From Methylocella silvestris BL2 (GTDB lineage: Bacteria > Pseudomonadota > Alphaproteobacteria > Rhizobiales > Beijerinckiaceae), in the NCBI RefSeq assembly GCF_000021745.1, contig NC_011666.1, forward strand, positions 992,001 to 1,056,000: 64,000 bases of DNA, written 5' to 3'. Position numbers and translations under genes: made by a program. The number at the start of each line of letters is the position of its first letter. The first letter of the stretch is position 1. The notes beneath the pieces are model-generated. The model searched no databases. It saw only the letters and a program-made list of their open reading frames with translations, and had not been told where the DNA came from. This document shows, piece by piece, positions 37,345 through 46,282 of this stretch.

Positions 37345-40300
37345 GAATGTCCTTTACCGATATTTTCATCCGCCGGCCGGTCCTTGCGAGCGTCGTCAGC
37401 CTGCTCATTCTGCTTGTCGGCCTGCAGGCGATGTCGAAGCTTCAGGTTCGGCAATATCCCGAGCTGTCCTCGACGACGATCACCATCACGACGCAATATC
37501 CGGGCGCGAACGCCGACGTCATCAAGGGCTTCATCACGACCCCGATCGCGCAGGCGGTGGCGAGCGCGGAAGGCATCGACACGCTGGTGTCGAACTCGCA
37601 GCAGAACACCTCGACAATTACGCTCAATCTCATCCTCAACGCCAACGCCGACCGCGCCGTCGCAGACGTTTTGTCGAAGGTGAGCCAGGTCAAATATCAG
37701 CTGCCGCGCGAGGCGCTCGATCCGATTGTCGTCAAGCAGACGGGCGATTCCACGGCGCTGCTTTATATGTCCTTTAATTCGAAGGTCATGTCGGGCTCGC
37801 AGATCACGGATTATCTGACCCGCGTGGTGCAGCCCAAACTGCAGACCATCGACGGCGTCGCCAACGCCCAGATTCTTGGCGGCCAGACCTTCGCGATGCG
37901 AGTCTGGCTCGACCCGAACCGGATGGCGGCGCGCGGCGTCACCCCGAACGATGTCAGGGGCGCCCTGGCCGCAAATAATTTCACGGCCGCCGCAGGCCAG
38001 ATCAAGGGCGATTTCGTCCAGACCAGCATCAATGCGCAAACCTCGCTCGATTCCGCGCAGGCTTTCAGCCAATTGGTGGTTTCGGCGAAGGGCGACGCGC
38101 TGACCCGGCTCGGGGCCATCGCCGATATCGAGCTTGGGCCGGAATCGGTCGATTCCTCGTCCGTCTTCGATGGGCTGAAGGCCGTCTTCGTCGGCATCTA
38201 TCCGACCCCGACCGCCAATCCGCTCGACGTCATCAATAATGTGCGCGAGGCCTTTCCCGAGCTCAAGGCGCAGCTTCCGGTCGGCCTCGATGCGGCGATC
38301 GCCTATGACGCCACGGAATTCATTCGCGCCTCGATCTACGAGGTCAAGAAAACGCTGATCGAGGCGGCCCTCGTCGTCATCATCGTCATCTTCCTGTTTC
38401 TCGGCAGCCTGCGCGCGACCATTATCCCGATCGTCACCATCCCGCTCTCCCTCGTCGGCGTGATGATCATTCTGCTGGCGCTCGGCTATTCGCTCAATCT
38501 GATGACGCTGCTCGCCCTCGTGCTGGCGATCGGACTTGTCGTCGACGACGCCATCGTCGTCGTCGAGAATATCTACCGGCATATCGAGGACGGCATGACG
38601 CCGAAAGAGGCCTCGCTGCAGGGCGCGCGCGAGATCACCGGCCCCGTCATCTCGATGACGATCACGCTCGCCTGCGTCTATGCCCCCATCGGCTTCGTCT
38701 CCGGCCTCACAGGCGCGCTTTTCCGCGAATTCGCCTTCACCCTCGCCGGAGCGGTGGTCGTCTCGGGCGTCATTGCGCTGACGCTGTCGCCGATGATGTG
38801 TTCGCTGCTGCTGAAGCCGCCCTCGGACAAGCATCGCGGCTTTCCGGCGTTGCTCGACCGCCTGTTCAACTGGCTGCGCGACGCCTATCAAAAGCGCCTG
38901 CACAAGACGCTGAATTTCCGCGCCATGACGATGCTGATCCTTGTCGGCGTGCTCGCCATGACCGCCGTGATGTTCGTCTCGACGCCAAAGGAGCTCGCCC
39001 CGGAGGAGGATCAGGGCGCGATCTTCACGCTGATCAAAGCCCCGCAATACGCCAATCTCGATTATCTCGAAAAGGCGACCGCGCAGGTTCAGTTGGCGGC
39101 GGACGAGATCCCTGAAAAAGACCATGTCTTTCTGATCAACGGGTCGGCCGGCGTGCATCAGGGATTCGGCGGCCTGATCCTGAAGCCTTGGGCAGACCGC
39201 AAACGCAATCAGAAAAAGATCCTGGCTGAGCTGCAGCCGAAGTTGGCGAAAGTGACCGGCGCGCAGATTCTCGCCTTCTCGCCGCCGGCGCTGCCGGGAT
39301 CGACCGGCGGCCCGCCGATCCAGTTCGTCGTTCGCTCGATCGGAGACTATAAGGACATCGCCGACGTCATGGCGAAGATTCAAGCCGCCGCACAGGAGAG
39401 CGGCCTGTTCATCTTCACCGACAGCGATCTGAAATTCGACCTGCCGCAGATCGAACTGAAAATCGACGCCGCCAAGGCGAACCGGATCGGCCTCAACATG
39501 CAGGAGATCGGCTCCTCGCTCGCAACCTTGCTCGGCGGCAATTATGTCAATCGCTTCAGCATGAACGGCCGCAGCTATGAGGTGATCGCCCAGGCCCCGC
39601 GCGACTTCAGGCTGACGCCGGACTGGCTGACGCGCTATCAGGTCCGCGCCGCCAATGGCGACCTCGTCTCGCTGGCGACGGTCGCCAGCATTTCGAACAG
39701 CGTGCAGCCGAACGGACTGCCGACTTTCCAGCAATTGAATTCGGCGACCCTGCAGGGGGTGCCCTTCCCGGGCCACACCATGGGCGAGGCCATTTCATTC
39801 CTGCAGGCCAAGGCGAAGGAGCTGATGCCGCCGGGCTTTACCGTCGATTACCAGGGTGAGAGCCGGCAATATGTGCAGGAAGGCAATACGCTGCTGCTGA
39901 CGTTCGTCTTCGCGCTGATCGTCATCTTCCTGGTGCTCGCGGCGCAGTTCGAAAGCTTTCGCGATCCCTTCATCATCCTGATCGCTCTGCCGACGTCGAT
40001 GTTCGGCGCGCTGCTGCCGCTGAACATCCTTGGCGTCGTCGGCGCGGCGAGCATGAACATCTATTCTCAAATCGGCCTCGTGACGCTGATCGGGCTGATC
40101 TCGAAGCATGGCATTCTGATGGTCGAATTCGCCAACCGGATGCAGGAAGAGGAAGGCATGAGTCGCCGCGAGGCGATCGAACATGCGGCGGCGGTGCGGC
40201 TGCGGCCGATCCTGATGACGACCGCGGCGATGGTCGTCGGCATGATCCCGCTGATTCTCGCCGAGGGCGCAGGCGCGAGCAGCCGCTTCGCCATCGGCGT

Positions 40301-40469
40301 CGTGATCGCCTCCGGCATGAGCATCGGCACGCTGTTCACGCTGTTCGTGACGCCGGCCGTCTATACGCTGATCGCGCGCGATCACAACCGGCCGGAGGGC
40401 GCAGGCGCCCTCGACCTTTACCCTGCGATCGCCTCCCCCGTGGCGAAACATTCGGACGCGGCCGAATGA
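37341..40469 (+). CDS. RND efflux pump, inner-membrane transporter (HAE1 family)
   Basis: 1042 residues, full length for an AcrB/MexB-like pump: twelve membrane helices, two large periplasmic domains, and the internal repeat. The proton-relay aspartates are visible in GLVVDDAIVVVENIYRH of helix 4. The second half has FESFRDPFIILIALPTS and ILMVEFANRMQEEEGMSRREAI. Drug or solvent export is likely; the substrate is not predictable. No outer-membrane factor (TolC/OprM type) lies nearby, so it must use one encoded elsewhere. Confidence 0.95.
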   Translation: MRMSFTDIFIRRPVLASVVSLLILLVGLQAMSKLQVRQYPELSSTTITITTQYPGANADVIKGFITTPIAQAVASAEGIDTLVSNSQQNTSTITLNLILNANADRAVADVLSKVSQVKYQLPREALDPIVVKQTGDSTALLYMSFNSKVMSGSQITDYLTRVVQPKLQTIDGVANAQILGGQTFAMRVWLDPNRMAARGVTPNDVRGALAANNFTAAAGQIKGDFVQTSINAQTSLDSAQAFSQLVVSAKGDALTRLGAIADIELGPESVDSSSVFDGLKAVFVGIYPTPTANPLDVINNVREAFPELKAQLPVGLDAAIAYDATEFIRASIYEVKKTLIEAALVVIIVIFLFLGSLRATIIPIVTIPLSLVGVMIILLALGYSLNLMTLLALVLAIGLVVDDAIVVVENIYRHIEDGMTPKEASLQGAREITGPVISMTITLACVYAPIGFVSGLTGALFREFAFTLAGAVVVSGVIALTLSPMMCSLLLKPPSDKHRGFPALLDRLFNWLRDAYQKRLHKTLNFRAMTMLILVGVLAMTAVMFVSTPKELAPEEDQGAIFTLIKAPQYANLDYLEKATAQVQLAADEIPEKDHVFLINGSAGVHQGFGGLILKPWADRKRNQKKILAELQPKLAKVTGAQILAFSPPALPGSTGGPPIQFVVRSIGDYKDIADVMAKIQAAAQESGLFIFTDSDLKFDLPQIELKIDAAKANRIGLNMQEIGSSLATLLGGNYVNRFSMNGRSYEVIAQAPRDFRLTPDWLTRYQVRAANGDLVSLATVASISNSVQPNGLPTFQQLNSATLQGVPFPGHTMGEAISFLQAKAKELMPPGFTVDYQGESRQYVQEGNTLLLTFVFALIVIFLVLAAQFESFRDPFIILIALPTSMFGALLPLNILGVVGAASMNIYSQIGLVTLIGLISKHGILMVEFANRMQEEEGMSRREAIEHAAAVRLRPILMTTAAMVVGMIPLILAEGAGASSRFAIGVVIASGMSIGTLFTLFVTPAVYTLIARDHNRPEGAGALDLYPAIASPVAKHSDAAE

Positions 40470-40585
40470 CGACGACGCAGCCGGTCAAGAAAGAGTGAGG
40501 CCGTAATAAATCCGGCCGCTCCGGCGAAGACAGAGACGCCGCGCCTGCAATCAGGACGGCGTTCTTTCGCGCACGGAGTTAAAAC

Positions 40586-40993
40586 ATGTATCGCCGCACT
40601 GTCCTCGCCGCCTTGACGGGCGCTTTGGCCCTTTTCAGCGTCGCGGCCGGCCACGCCGCCGAGTCTGCGGAATTTACGCAGGGCGCCTTCGAGGCCGCGC
40701 AGAAGGCGGGCCGGCCGATCCTGATCGAGATCACCGCGCCCTGGTGCCCGACCTGCCGCGCGCAAAAGCCGATCCTCAGCGAATTGACCGCGGCGCCAAA
40801 ATTCGAGGATTTGGCCGTGTTCGACGTCGATTTCGACAGCCGCAAGGATGTCTTGCGGCTTTTTCACGCGCAATCGCAGAGCACCCTGATCGCGTTCAGG
40901 GGACCAGATGAGGTCGGCCGCTCCGTGGGCGACACCGCTCCCGCGTCCATCGCCGCCCTGCTCAACAAGACGCTATCGAGCGCGACGCCATGA
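40586..40993 (+). CDS. Periplasmic thioredoxin-like protein
   Basis: 135 residues. A signal peptide ends AGHAAES, then a thioredoxin fold with the redox motif W-C54-P-T-C57 (APWCPTC). CPTC differs from the CGPC of thioredoxin and is often seen in DsbD-gamma-like proteins. Its stop overlaps the start of the CcdA-like gene, so the two probably form a periplasmic reducing couple, a split version of DsbD. Confidence 0.82.
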   Translation: MYRRTVLAALTGALALFSVAAGHAAESAEFTQGAFEAAQKAGRPILIEITAPWCPTCRAQKPILSELTAAPKFEDLAVFDVDFDSRKDVLRLFHAQSQSTLIAFRGPDEVGRSVGDTAPASIAALLNKTLSSATP

Positions 40994-41709
40994 TCCTGCC
41001 CCTTGGACTGGCCTTCGTCGCCGGACTGCTCTCGGCCTTATCGCCCTGCGTGCTTCCGCTCTTGCCGATCGTGTTCGGCGCCGCAGCCAGCGAGCACCGA
41101 CTTGGCCCCGCCGCCCTCGCCTGCGGCGTCGCGCTGTCTTTCGTCGCGATCGGCCTCTTCGTCGCCACAGTCGGTTTCTCCATCGGTCTTGACGGCGATG
41201 TTTTTCGCAAGGCGGCGGCGGCTCTCCTGCTCGTCCTCGGCGTCGTGCTGATCTTCCCAAAACTTCAGGCGTGGGCGGCCGCCGCGGCGGGCCCCGTCAG
41301 CGATTGGGCGAACCGGCGGCTCGGGCGGTTCTCGACAATCGGGCTCGCCGGGCAATTTGGCGTCGGACTGCTGCTTGGCGCAGTCTGGAGCCCCTGCGTC
41401 GGCCCGACGCTCGGCGCCGCCTCCGTGCTGGCGGCGCAGGGAAAAAACCTCGGGCAGGTCGCGCTGACCATGGGCGCATTCGGTCTTGGCGCGGCGGCGC
41501 CGCTGCTCCTGCTTGGCATGCTCTCGCGCGAGACGTTCCGGCGTTGGCGCGGCAGTCTCGCCAAGGCCGGCAGCGGGTTTAAATCGGCGCTTGGCGTCGC
41601 TTTCGTCGTGACCGCCGCGAGCCTCCTGCTCGGGGTCGACAAGGCCATCGAGACCGCGTTGGTCGCCGCGTCGCCGGAGTGGCTGACGCAACTGACGACG
41701 CGGTTTTAG
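40990..41709 (+). CDS. CcdA/DsbD transmembrane electron-transfer protein
   Basis: 239 residues, six membrane segments. The two conserved redox Cys-Pro motifs of the CcdA family are visible in SPCVLPLLPIVFGAA (C20) and WSPCVGPTLGAASVL. Carries electrons from cytoplasmic thioredoxin to the periplasm, here presumably to the thioredoxin-like protein encoded just upstream (ATGA overlap). A role in cytochrome c maturation or general thiol reduction cannot be separated. Confidence 0.88.
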   Translation: MILPLGLAFVAGLLSALSPCVLPLLPIVFGAAASEHRLGPAALACGVALSFVAIGLFVATVGFSIGLDGDVFRKAAAALLLVLGVVLIFPKLQAWAAAAAGPVSDWANRRLGRFSTIGLAGQFGVGLLLGAVWSPCVGPTLGAASVLAAQGKNLGQVALTMGAFGLGAAAPLLLLGMLSRETFRRWRGSLAKAGSGFKSALGVAFVVTAASLLLGVDKAIETALVAASPEWLTQLTTRF

Positions 41710-41730
41710 ATTTTTCGGAAACCGAACGCC

Positions 41731-42153
41731 ATGGAGACACGCAAGATAGCGACTGCCGCCGAGGGCGCGACATGGGCGCGGATCGGAGCAGGCTTCTATG
41801 TCGTCTGGGGCCTGTTTCACCTTCGTGTCGCCTATGACATTTATGAGCTCGGCGTCGGGCAGTCGGGTCTGACGCAGGGCCGGATCTTTCAGCTCGCGGC
41901 CTATATGCTGACGATCTCCCTCTTCGTGATCTCCGTGGCCGTCCTCAAGAATTCACGGAACGATCGGACTGGCTATTGGCTCAATCTGATCGTCGCCGGT
42001 TGGGCCGACCTGATTTGGGTCGCGGTCGTCGTCGCGCCTGGCTATGTCGGACTCTTGCGCGGGCTTGCGCCACCCGCGATATTTCTTGCGGGCGCGGCCG
42101 CGACAACGCTCGCGCGGCGCGCCCGGATTTTGTCTGATCAGCCGGTAATCTGA
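41731..42153 (+). CDS. Small integral membrane protein, unknown
   Basis: 140 residues with four predicted membrane segments (about 18-36, 51-72, 82-102 and 108-128), FYVVWGLFHLRVAYDIYELG at the first loop. Basic C-terminus. I do not recognise a family. Starts 21 bases after the CcdA-like gene, so it may be cotranscribed; its last 16 bases overlap the end of the convergent MFS gene. Confidence 0.6.
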   Translation: METRKIATAAEGATWARIGAGFYVVWGLFHLRVAYDIYELGVGQSGLTQGRIFQLAAYMLTISLFVISVAVLKNSRNDRTGYWLNLIVAGWADLIWVAVVVAPGYVGLLRGLAPPAIFLAGAAATTLARRARILSDQPVI

Positions 42154-43406
42154 AGCCCGCGCTTCAGCCAGCCGGCGGCGAGGGCGATAGCGCCGCCCGT
42201 CACGGCGAGCGCAGCCATCGCCAGATAGGCCTCGTCGCCAAAACGCGCGGTCAGCCAGCCGCTGCCATAGGTCGCGGCGGCCAGGCTGAGGGCGCCCGCC
42301 GCGGCAAGCCAGCCCTGCATGCGCGCGCGGTGCGTCGGCGAGGCGAGCGCGCCGAGCAGAAGTACGCTGCCGCAGGTCGTCGCGCCGAAGCTGAAGGCGT
42401 GCAAGGTCTGCAGCGCGATGACCGCTTCCGCGCCCGGCGCAAAGCTCATGGCGGTCCAGCGCAAAGCCGCCCCTGCCGCCCCGAGCAACAGCAAGGGGAC
42501 GGCGCTCCGCTCGGAGCGGAAATGACGCGCGGCGAGCAGGAAGATGAGGATTTCGGCTCCGACCCCGACCGCCCAGGCGGCGCCGATCGCGCCGGGAGAA
42601 AGGCCCGCCGCGCGCCATTGGATGGTGCCGAACGCATAGACTTCGGCGTGGCTCGCCTGAATCAGCGCGGCCGCGGCGATCGTCAGCAGCGCAAGTCGCA
42701 GCCGCGCCGAATCGGCGGTGAGGCGCCCCGCCGTCGCGCCGGCGTAAAGATGCGCCCGGTTCATCCGGATCGCGGCGAACAACGCCGCCCCGACCGAGGG
42801 CAGCGAGAGCAGGATCAGCGCGACGATGATCTGTTCGCCGGGCAGCGCCTCGACGATCGCCGCGGAGGCCAGCATCGTCGCCAGCACCCCGATCGAGGTC
42901 CAGACCCGGATATGGCCATAGGCGATTGGCGGACGCCCGTCTGTCTCCGCGCGGCGGATTTCGCTCAAGGTGAGCGCGTCGGCGAGCGCAGGCATCGATC
43001 CCATCGCCACCGAGACAAGCACCGCGCCGGCGAAGATCAGCGCAAAGCCGGAGCCAAAGCGCAGCGCGCAATAGGTTGCAAATACGGTGAGGGCGCAGGC
43101 GGTGACCGCAAGGCCGACGCCGCGTTTGTCGGCAAAGGCGGCGATGAGCGGCGTCGCAATCACGCGCGCGATCAGCGGCGTCGCGATGGCGGCAGCGATC
43201 TCTTCCGCGGTGAGGCCGCGCGCGGCGAGCCAGACCGGAAAATAGGGAAGATGCAGACCCAGCGGCAGAAACAGCAGCCCGGCGAAAATCGACAGATCCC
43301 GCGCTTCATGATCGCCGGAGGCCTCGGCCTTGCGCTGGCGGGGGTCGGCGAGGCTCAATGCAGTCCGCCTTGTTGGGGGTCTTTGCCGGACGTTCGCCGG
43401 CTTCAC
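42138..43406 (-). CDS. MFS transporter
   Basis: 422 residues with about twelve membrane segments. Its N-terminal part (LFLPLGLHLPYFPVWLAARGLTAEEIA) is the signature of the HcaT/NuoD-like MFS_1 group, in which HcaT takes up phenylpropionate. Starts with GTG at 43406 (the region before it is open but unusual, so the start may be later). It follows the XRE-cupin regulator by 16 bases on the same strand, suggesting regulator and transporter in one operon. Substrate unknown. Confidence 0.8.
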   Translation of the reverse strand: MKPANVRQRPPTRRTALSLADPRQRKAEASGDHEARDLSIFAGLLFLPLGLHLPYFPVWLAARGLTAEEIAAAIATPLIARVIATPLIAAFADKRGVGLAVTACALTVFATYCALRFGSGFALIFAGAVLVSVAMGSMPALADALTLSEIRRAETDGRPPIAYGHIRVWTSIGVLATMLASAAIVEALPGEQIIVALILLSLPSVGAALFAAIRMNRAHLYAGATAGRLTADSARLRLALLTIAAAALIQASHAEVYAFGTIQWRAAGLSPGAIGAAWAVGVGAEILIFLLAARHFRSERSAVPLLLLGAAGAALRWTAMSFAPGAEAVIALQTLHAFSFGATTCGSVLLLGALASPTHRARMQGWLAAAGALSLAAATYGSGWLTARFGDEAYLAMAALAVTGGAIALAAGWLKRGLQITG

Positions 43407-43422
43407 AGAGCAGGCGCGCGCC

Positions 43423-44055
43423 CTACTCCATCGCCGCAGCCTTCAGAATGCACACCATCATCGCGCTCGCAGGCCGGTCGGACACATTGCGGATGACATG
43501 CGGGCGGTCGCAGCGGTAGCGTAGCGTGTCGCCGGCCCTGGCGCGCTCGATCACGCCGGCGACCTCGACTTCGAGCTCGCCCTCGCTGATCGAAAGACTC
43601 TCGACCGAGCCGCGCTGATGCGCCTCGGATTCGAGCGCGCCGCCGGGCTCGGCGGAAAACTCGTACCATTGCAGCCATTCGACCGTCTTGATCCAGCCGA
43701 TGATCGAGAGCCTGCATTTGCCGTCGTCGGAGACGAGGATCGGCGTCTCGTGACGCGCTGTCTTTTCGAGGAAGGGCTCGTCATCCGCCGCCTGCAGGAC
43801 GCGCTCGATCGAGACGTCGAGGGCCTGCGACAGCCGCCAGATCGTCGCCAGCGTCGGATTGGTTTCGTTGCGCTCGATCTGGCTGATGATTGATTTGGCG
43901 ACGCCGGATTGTTCGGAGAGCTCCGACAGCGAGAAATTATAGGCCTTGCGCAATCTCTGCACGGTTTTGCCGAGCTGCCCCGACAAGGCGAGCGCGCCAG
44001 CCTCCATCACCTTGACCTTGTCGCGTCCCTCGACGCCCATGCTCGATCCGCTCAT
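43423..44055 (-). CDS. XRE-family regulator with C-terminal cupin domain
   Basis: 210 residues. The helix-turn-helix (about 30-85: TVQRLRKAYNFSLSELSEQSGVAKSIISQIERNETNPTLATIWRLSQAL) is the HTH_3 type. The C-terminal half (about 140-205) has cupin motifs (ESEAHQRGSVESLSISEGELEVEV and HVIRNVSDRP). This SutR/PuuR-like architecture senses small ligands. Lead gene of the MFS operon and divergent from the metallophosphoesterase gene across 190 bases. Confidence 0.88.
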   Translation of the reverse strand: MSGSSMGVEGRDKVKVMEAGALALSGQLGKTVQRLRKAYNFSLSELSEQSGVAKSIISQIERNETNPTLATIWRLSQALDVSIERVLQAADDEPFLEKTARHETPILVSDDGKCRLSIIGWIKTVEWLQWYEFSAEPGGALESEAHQRGSVESLSISEGELEVEVAGVIERARAGDTLRYRCDRPHVIRNVSDRPASAMMVCILKAAAME

Positions 44056-44243
44056 TTATCTTCACGGCGCCGCTGTCGCGCAGGCGCCTTTGCGCCCGCG
44101 AAACCTAGCGGATTTCGTTTGGAATATCGAACGATTTATCGGCCGCGCAAGCCTCCAACTCCGGCCGCTCCCAGCGGTGTCATCCAAAAGCCACGCGAAT
44201 CTGTTCTTTAGGACGTGACGCAAATCAGGTTCGGGGTCCGCCG

Positions 44244-45062
44244 GTGAGCGACGCAAAAGAGCCAAGACGCTTTCGCACTCTCTTCCTGTCCGACATTCAT
44301 CTCGGCACGAAAGACTGTCAGGCCGGTCTCCTGATCGATTTCTTGAAGCATAATGAAGCGGACACGATCTATCTTGTCGGCGACATCATCGACGGCTGGC
44401 GGCTGAAAAGCGGCTGGTACTGGCCGCAGGCGCAAAATGACGTCGTGCAGAAGCTGCTGCGTCAGGCCCGCAAGGGCGTCAAAATCTATTATGCGCCGGG
44501 CAATCACGATGAATTCGCGCGCGATTTTCTTGGGGTCTTCTTTGGCGGCGTCGAAATCATCGACCATGCGATCCATGAGACGGCTGACGGCAAGCGCCTT
44601 TTGGTCATCCACGGCGATCAATTCGACGTCGTCGTCAAACACGCCCGCTGGCTCGCCTTTCTTGGCGATTGGGCTTATGAATTCGCGCTCTGGGCCAATC
44701 GCTGGTTCAATCAGATCCGCCGATCGTTCGGTTTTCCCTACTGGTCTCTTTCGGCCTGGGCCAAGCTCAAGGTGAAGAATGCGGTGAGTTTCATCGGCGA
44801 TTATGAGACCGCCCTCGCCGACGCGGCGCGCCGTCATCAGACGGACGGCGTCGTTTGCGGCCATATTCATCACGCCGCGATCCGGGACATCGACGGGATG
44901 CTTTACGTGAATACCGGCGATTTCGTCGAATCCTGCACCGCTGTCGCCGAACACGCCGACGGGACGCTGGAGATCCTGCACTGGCAGGCGACCGCGGCCG
45001 AACAGGCGCAGGCCAGCGCTCTGGCGCAAGCGCGCCTTCCCGGCCGTCAGGCGGCCGCCTGA
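44244..45062 (+). CDS. UDP-2,3-diacylglucosamine hydrolase-like metallophosphoesterase
   Basis: 272 residues from a GTG at 44244. The metal-binding motifs of calcineurin-like phosphoesterases are in order: DIHLG (D17, H19), GDIIDG (D47), GNHDE (N87, H88), HGDQFD and GHIHH. It resembles the LpxH/LpxG/YbbF group that cleaves UDP-diacylglucosamine in lipid A synthesis. In alphaproteobacteria the LpxI route often serves this step, so a related phosphatase role is possible. TGATG overlap with the following glycosyltransferase shows coupling. Confidence 0.8.
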   Translation: MSDAKEPRRFRTLFLSDIHLGTKDCQAGLLIDFLKHNEADTIYLVGDIIDGWRLKSGWYWPQAQNDVVQKLLRQARKGVKIYYAPGNHDEFARDFLGVFFGGVEIIDHAIHETADGKRLLVIHGDQFDVVVKHARWLAFLGDWAYEFALWANRWFNQIRRSFGFPYWSLSAWAKLKVKNAVSFIGDYETALADAARRHQTDGVVCGHIHHAAIRDIDGMLYVNTGDFVESCTAVAEHADGTLEILHWQATAAEQAQASALAQARLPGRQAAA

Positions 45063-46099
45063 TGCGGATCCTCATCGCCACCGACGCCTGGAAGCCCCAG
45101 GTCAATGGCGTCGTGCGTTCGCTGGAGTCGGTCGCTAAAGCCCTGCGCGAATTCGGCGCCGAGATCGAATTTTTGACGCCGCAGGGATTCGCCTCCGTGC
45201 CGCTGCCGACCTATGGCGAGATCAAGCTCGCCTTCGCCAGCGCCGGTTCGATCCGCAAGAGGCTCGACGGCGCGCCGATCGACCATATCCATATCGCGAC
45301 CGAAGGACCCGTGGGCTTTGCCGCGCGGCGCTATTGCCTGCGCAACAAGCGCGCCTTCACGACGAGCTACCATACGCGTTTTCCCGAATATATCCGGGCG
45401 CGCACCTGGCTGCCGGAATCAATCACCTATTCCGTGCTGCGCCGGTTCCACAATGCAGGTTCGGGCGTCATGGTGTCGACCGCCTCGATCGCCAATGACC
45501 TCGAAAAACGCGGCTTCGAGCGGCTGATGTTCTGGTCGCGCGGCGTCGATCACCGGCTGTTTTCGCCGGACCGGCGGATCAAGCTCGATCTGCCGGGGCC
45601 GATCTATCTTTACGCCGGCCGACTTGCGCCCGAAAAAAACATTGAGGGCTTTTTATCGCTCGATCTGCCCGGCTCGAAAGTGGTCGTTGGCGACGGGCCC
45701 TCGCGCCGCGCGCTGGAGGCGGCCTACCCCGACGCCCATTTTGTCGGCGCGAAGGACAGCGACACGCTCGCCGCCTATTATGCGTCCTCCGACGTCTTCG
45801 TGTTTCCGAGCCGGACCGACACTTTCGGCATGGTTCTGCTTGAGGCGCTCTCCTGTGGATTGCCGGTCGCCGCGCTGCCCGTCGCCGGCCCTCTTGACGT
45901 CATCGGATCGAGCGGCGCCGGCGTGCTCGACGAGGATCTGCGCGCCGCCTGCCTGAAAGCGCTCGAGACCCCGCGCGAAAAAGCGCGCGCCTATGCGCTG
46001 ACCTTCACCTGGGCGAACAGCGCCCGGCAGTTTCTCGACAATATCATCCGGGCGAAAGCGTTGGGCCAGGTCAAGATGGTCCCGACCCCGCTCTTTTGA
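45062..46099 (+). CDS. Family 4 glycosyltransferase coupled to the metallophosphoesterase
   Basis: 345 residues. GT-B fold: N-terminal KPQVNGVVRSLESVAKAL with the usual nucleotide-fold and acceptor half, C-terminal donor half with YLYAGRLAPEKNIEGF and the E-x7-E pattern in DTFGMVLLEALSCGLPVAALPV. Close to alphaproteobacterial GT4 proteins annotated as mannosyl- or glucosyltransferases (MgtA/SqdX-like), often for glycolipids. Coupled translationally to the upstream metallophosphoesterase (stop TGA overlaps ATG), pointing to a joint glycolipid or LPS modification role. Confidence 0.82.
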   Translation: MRILIATDAWKPQVNGVVRSLESVAKALREFGAEIEFLTPQGFASVPLPTYGEIKLAFASAGSIRKRLDGAPIDHIHIATEGPVGFAARRYCLRNKRAFTTSYHTRFPEYIRARTWLPESITYSVLRRFHNAGSGVMVSTASIANDLEKRGFERLMFWSRGVDHRLFSPDRRIKLDLPGPIYLYAGRLAPEKNIEGFLSLDLPGSKVVVGDGPSRRALEAAYPDAHFVGAKDSDTLAAYYASSDVFVFPSRTDTFGMVLLEALSCGLPVAALPVAGPLDVIGSSGAGVLDEDLRAACLKALETPREKARAYALTFTWANSARQFLDNIIRAKALGQVKMVPTPLF

Positions 46100-46173
46100 G
46101 TTTGGCCGAGAAGCTTGGCCAAGCGGGGCCTTTAACAAGCCGAATTTCGTCCCATATCAGCGGGAACGCTTGC

Positions 46174-46213
46174 CAGAGCGCGATGGGATTGCACGCAATC
46201 CCATATTGCTCTG
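46174..46213. repeat. Long intergenic stem-loop between the glycosyltransferase and the HtrA-like gene
   Basis: CAGAGC (46174-46179) and GCTCTG (46208-46213) enclose ATGGGATTG (46183-46191) and CAATCCCAT (46196-46204), with a CACG loop. Two nested perfect stems (9 and 6 bp) are separated by 3-base internal loops. There is no T tract, so it is more a palindromic element or processing site than a standard terminator. Confidence 0.6.
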
Positions 46214-46282
46214 ACTGAGCTTCAAGTCTCACGCATCACGTCGATCAGTCTTCGACTGTTCGAGTGTGCCGAGGGTTTCCGA

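Noticed and set aside
37068-39776. A 902-residue open frame on the minus strand
   Set aside because: It is antisense to the RND pump gene, has no start signal, and its Arg/Asp-rich composition is what the reverse strand of GC-rich coding DNA produces.
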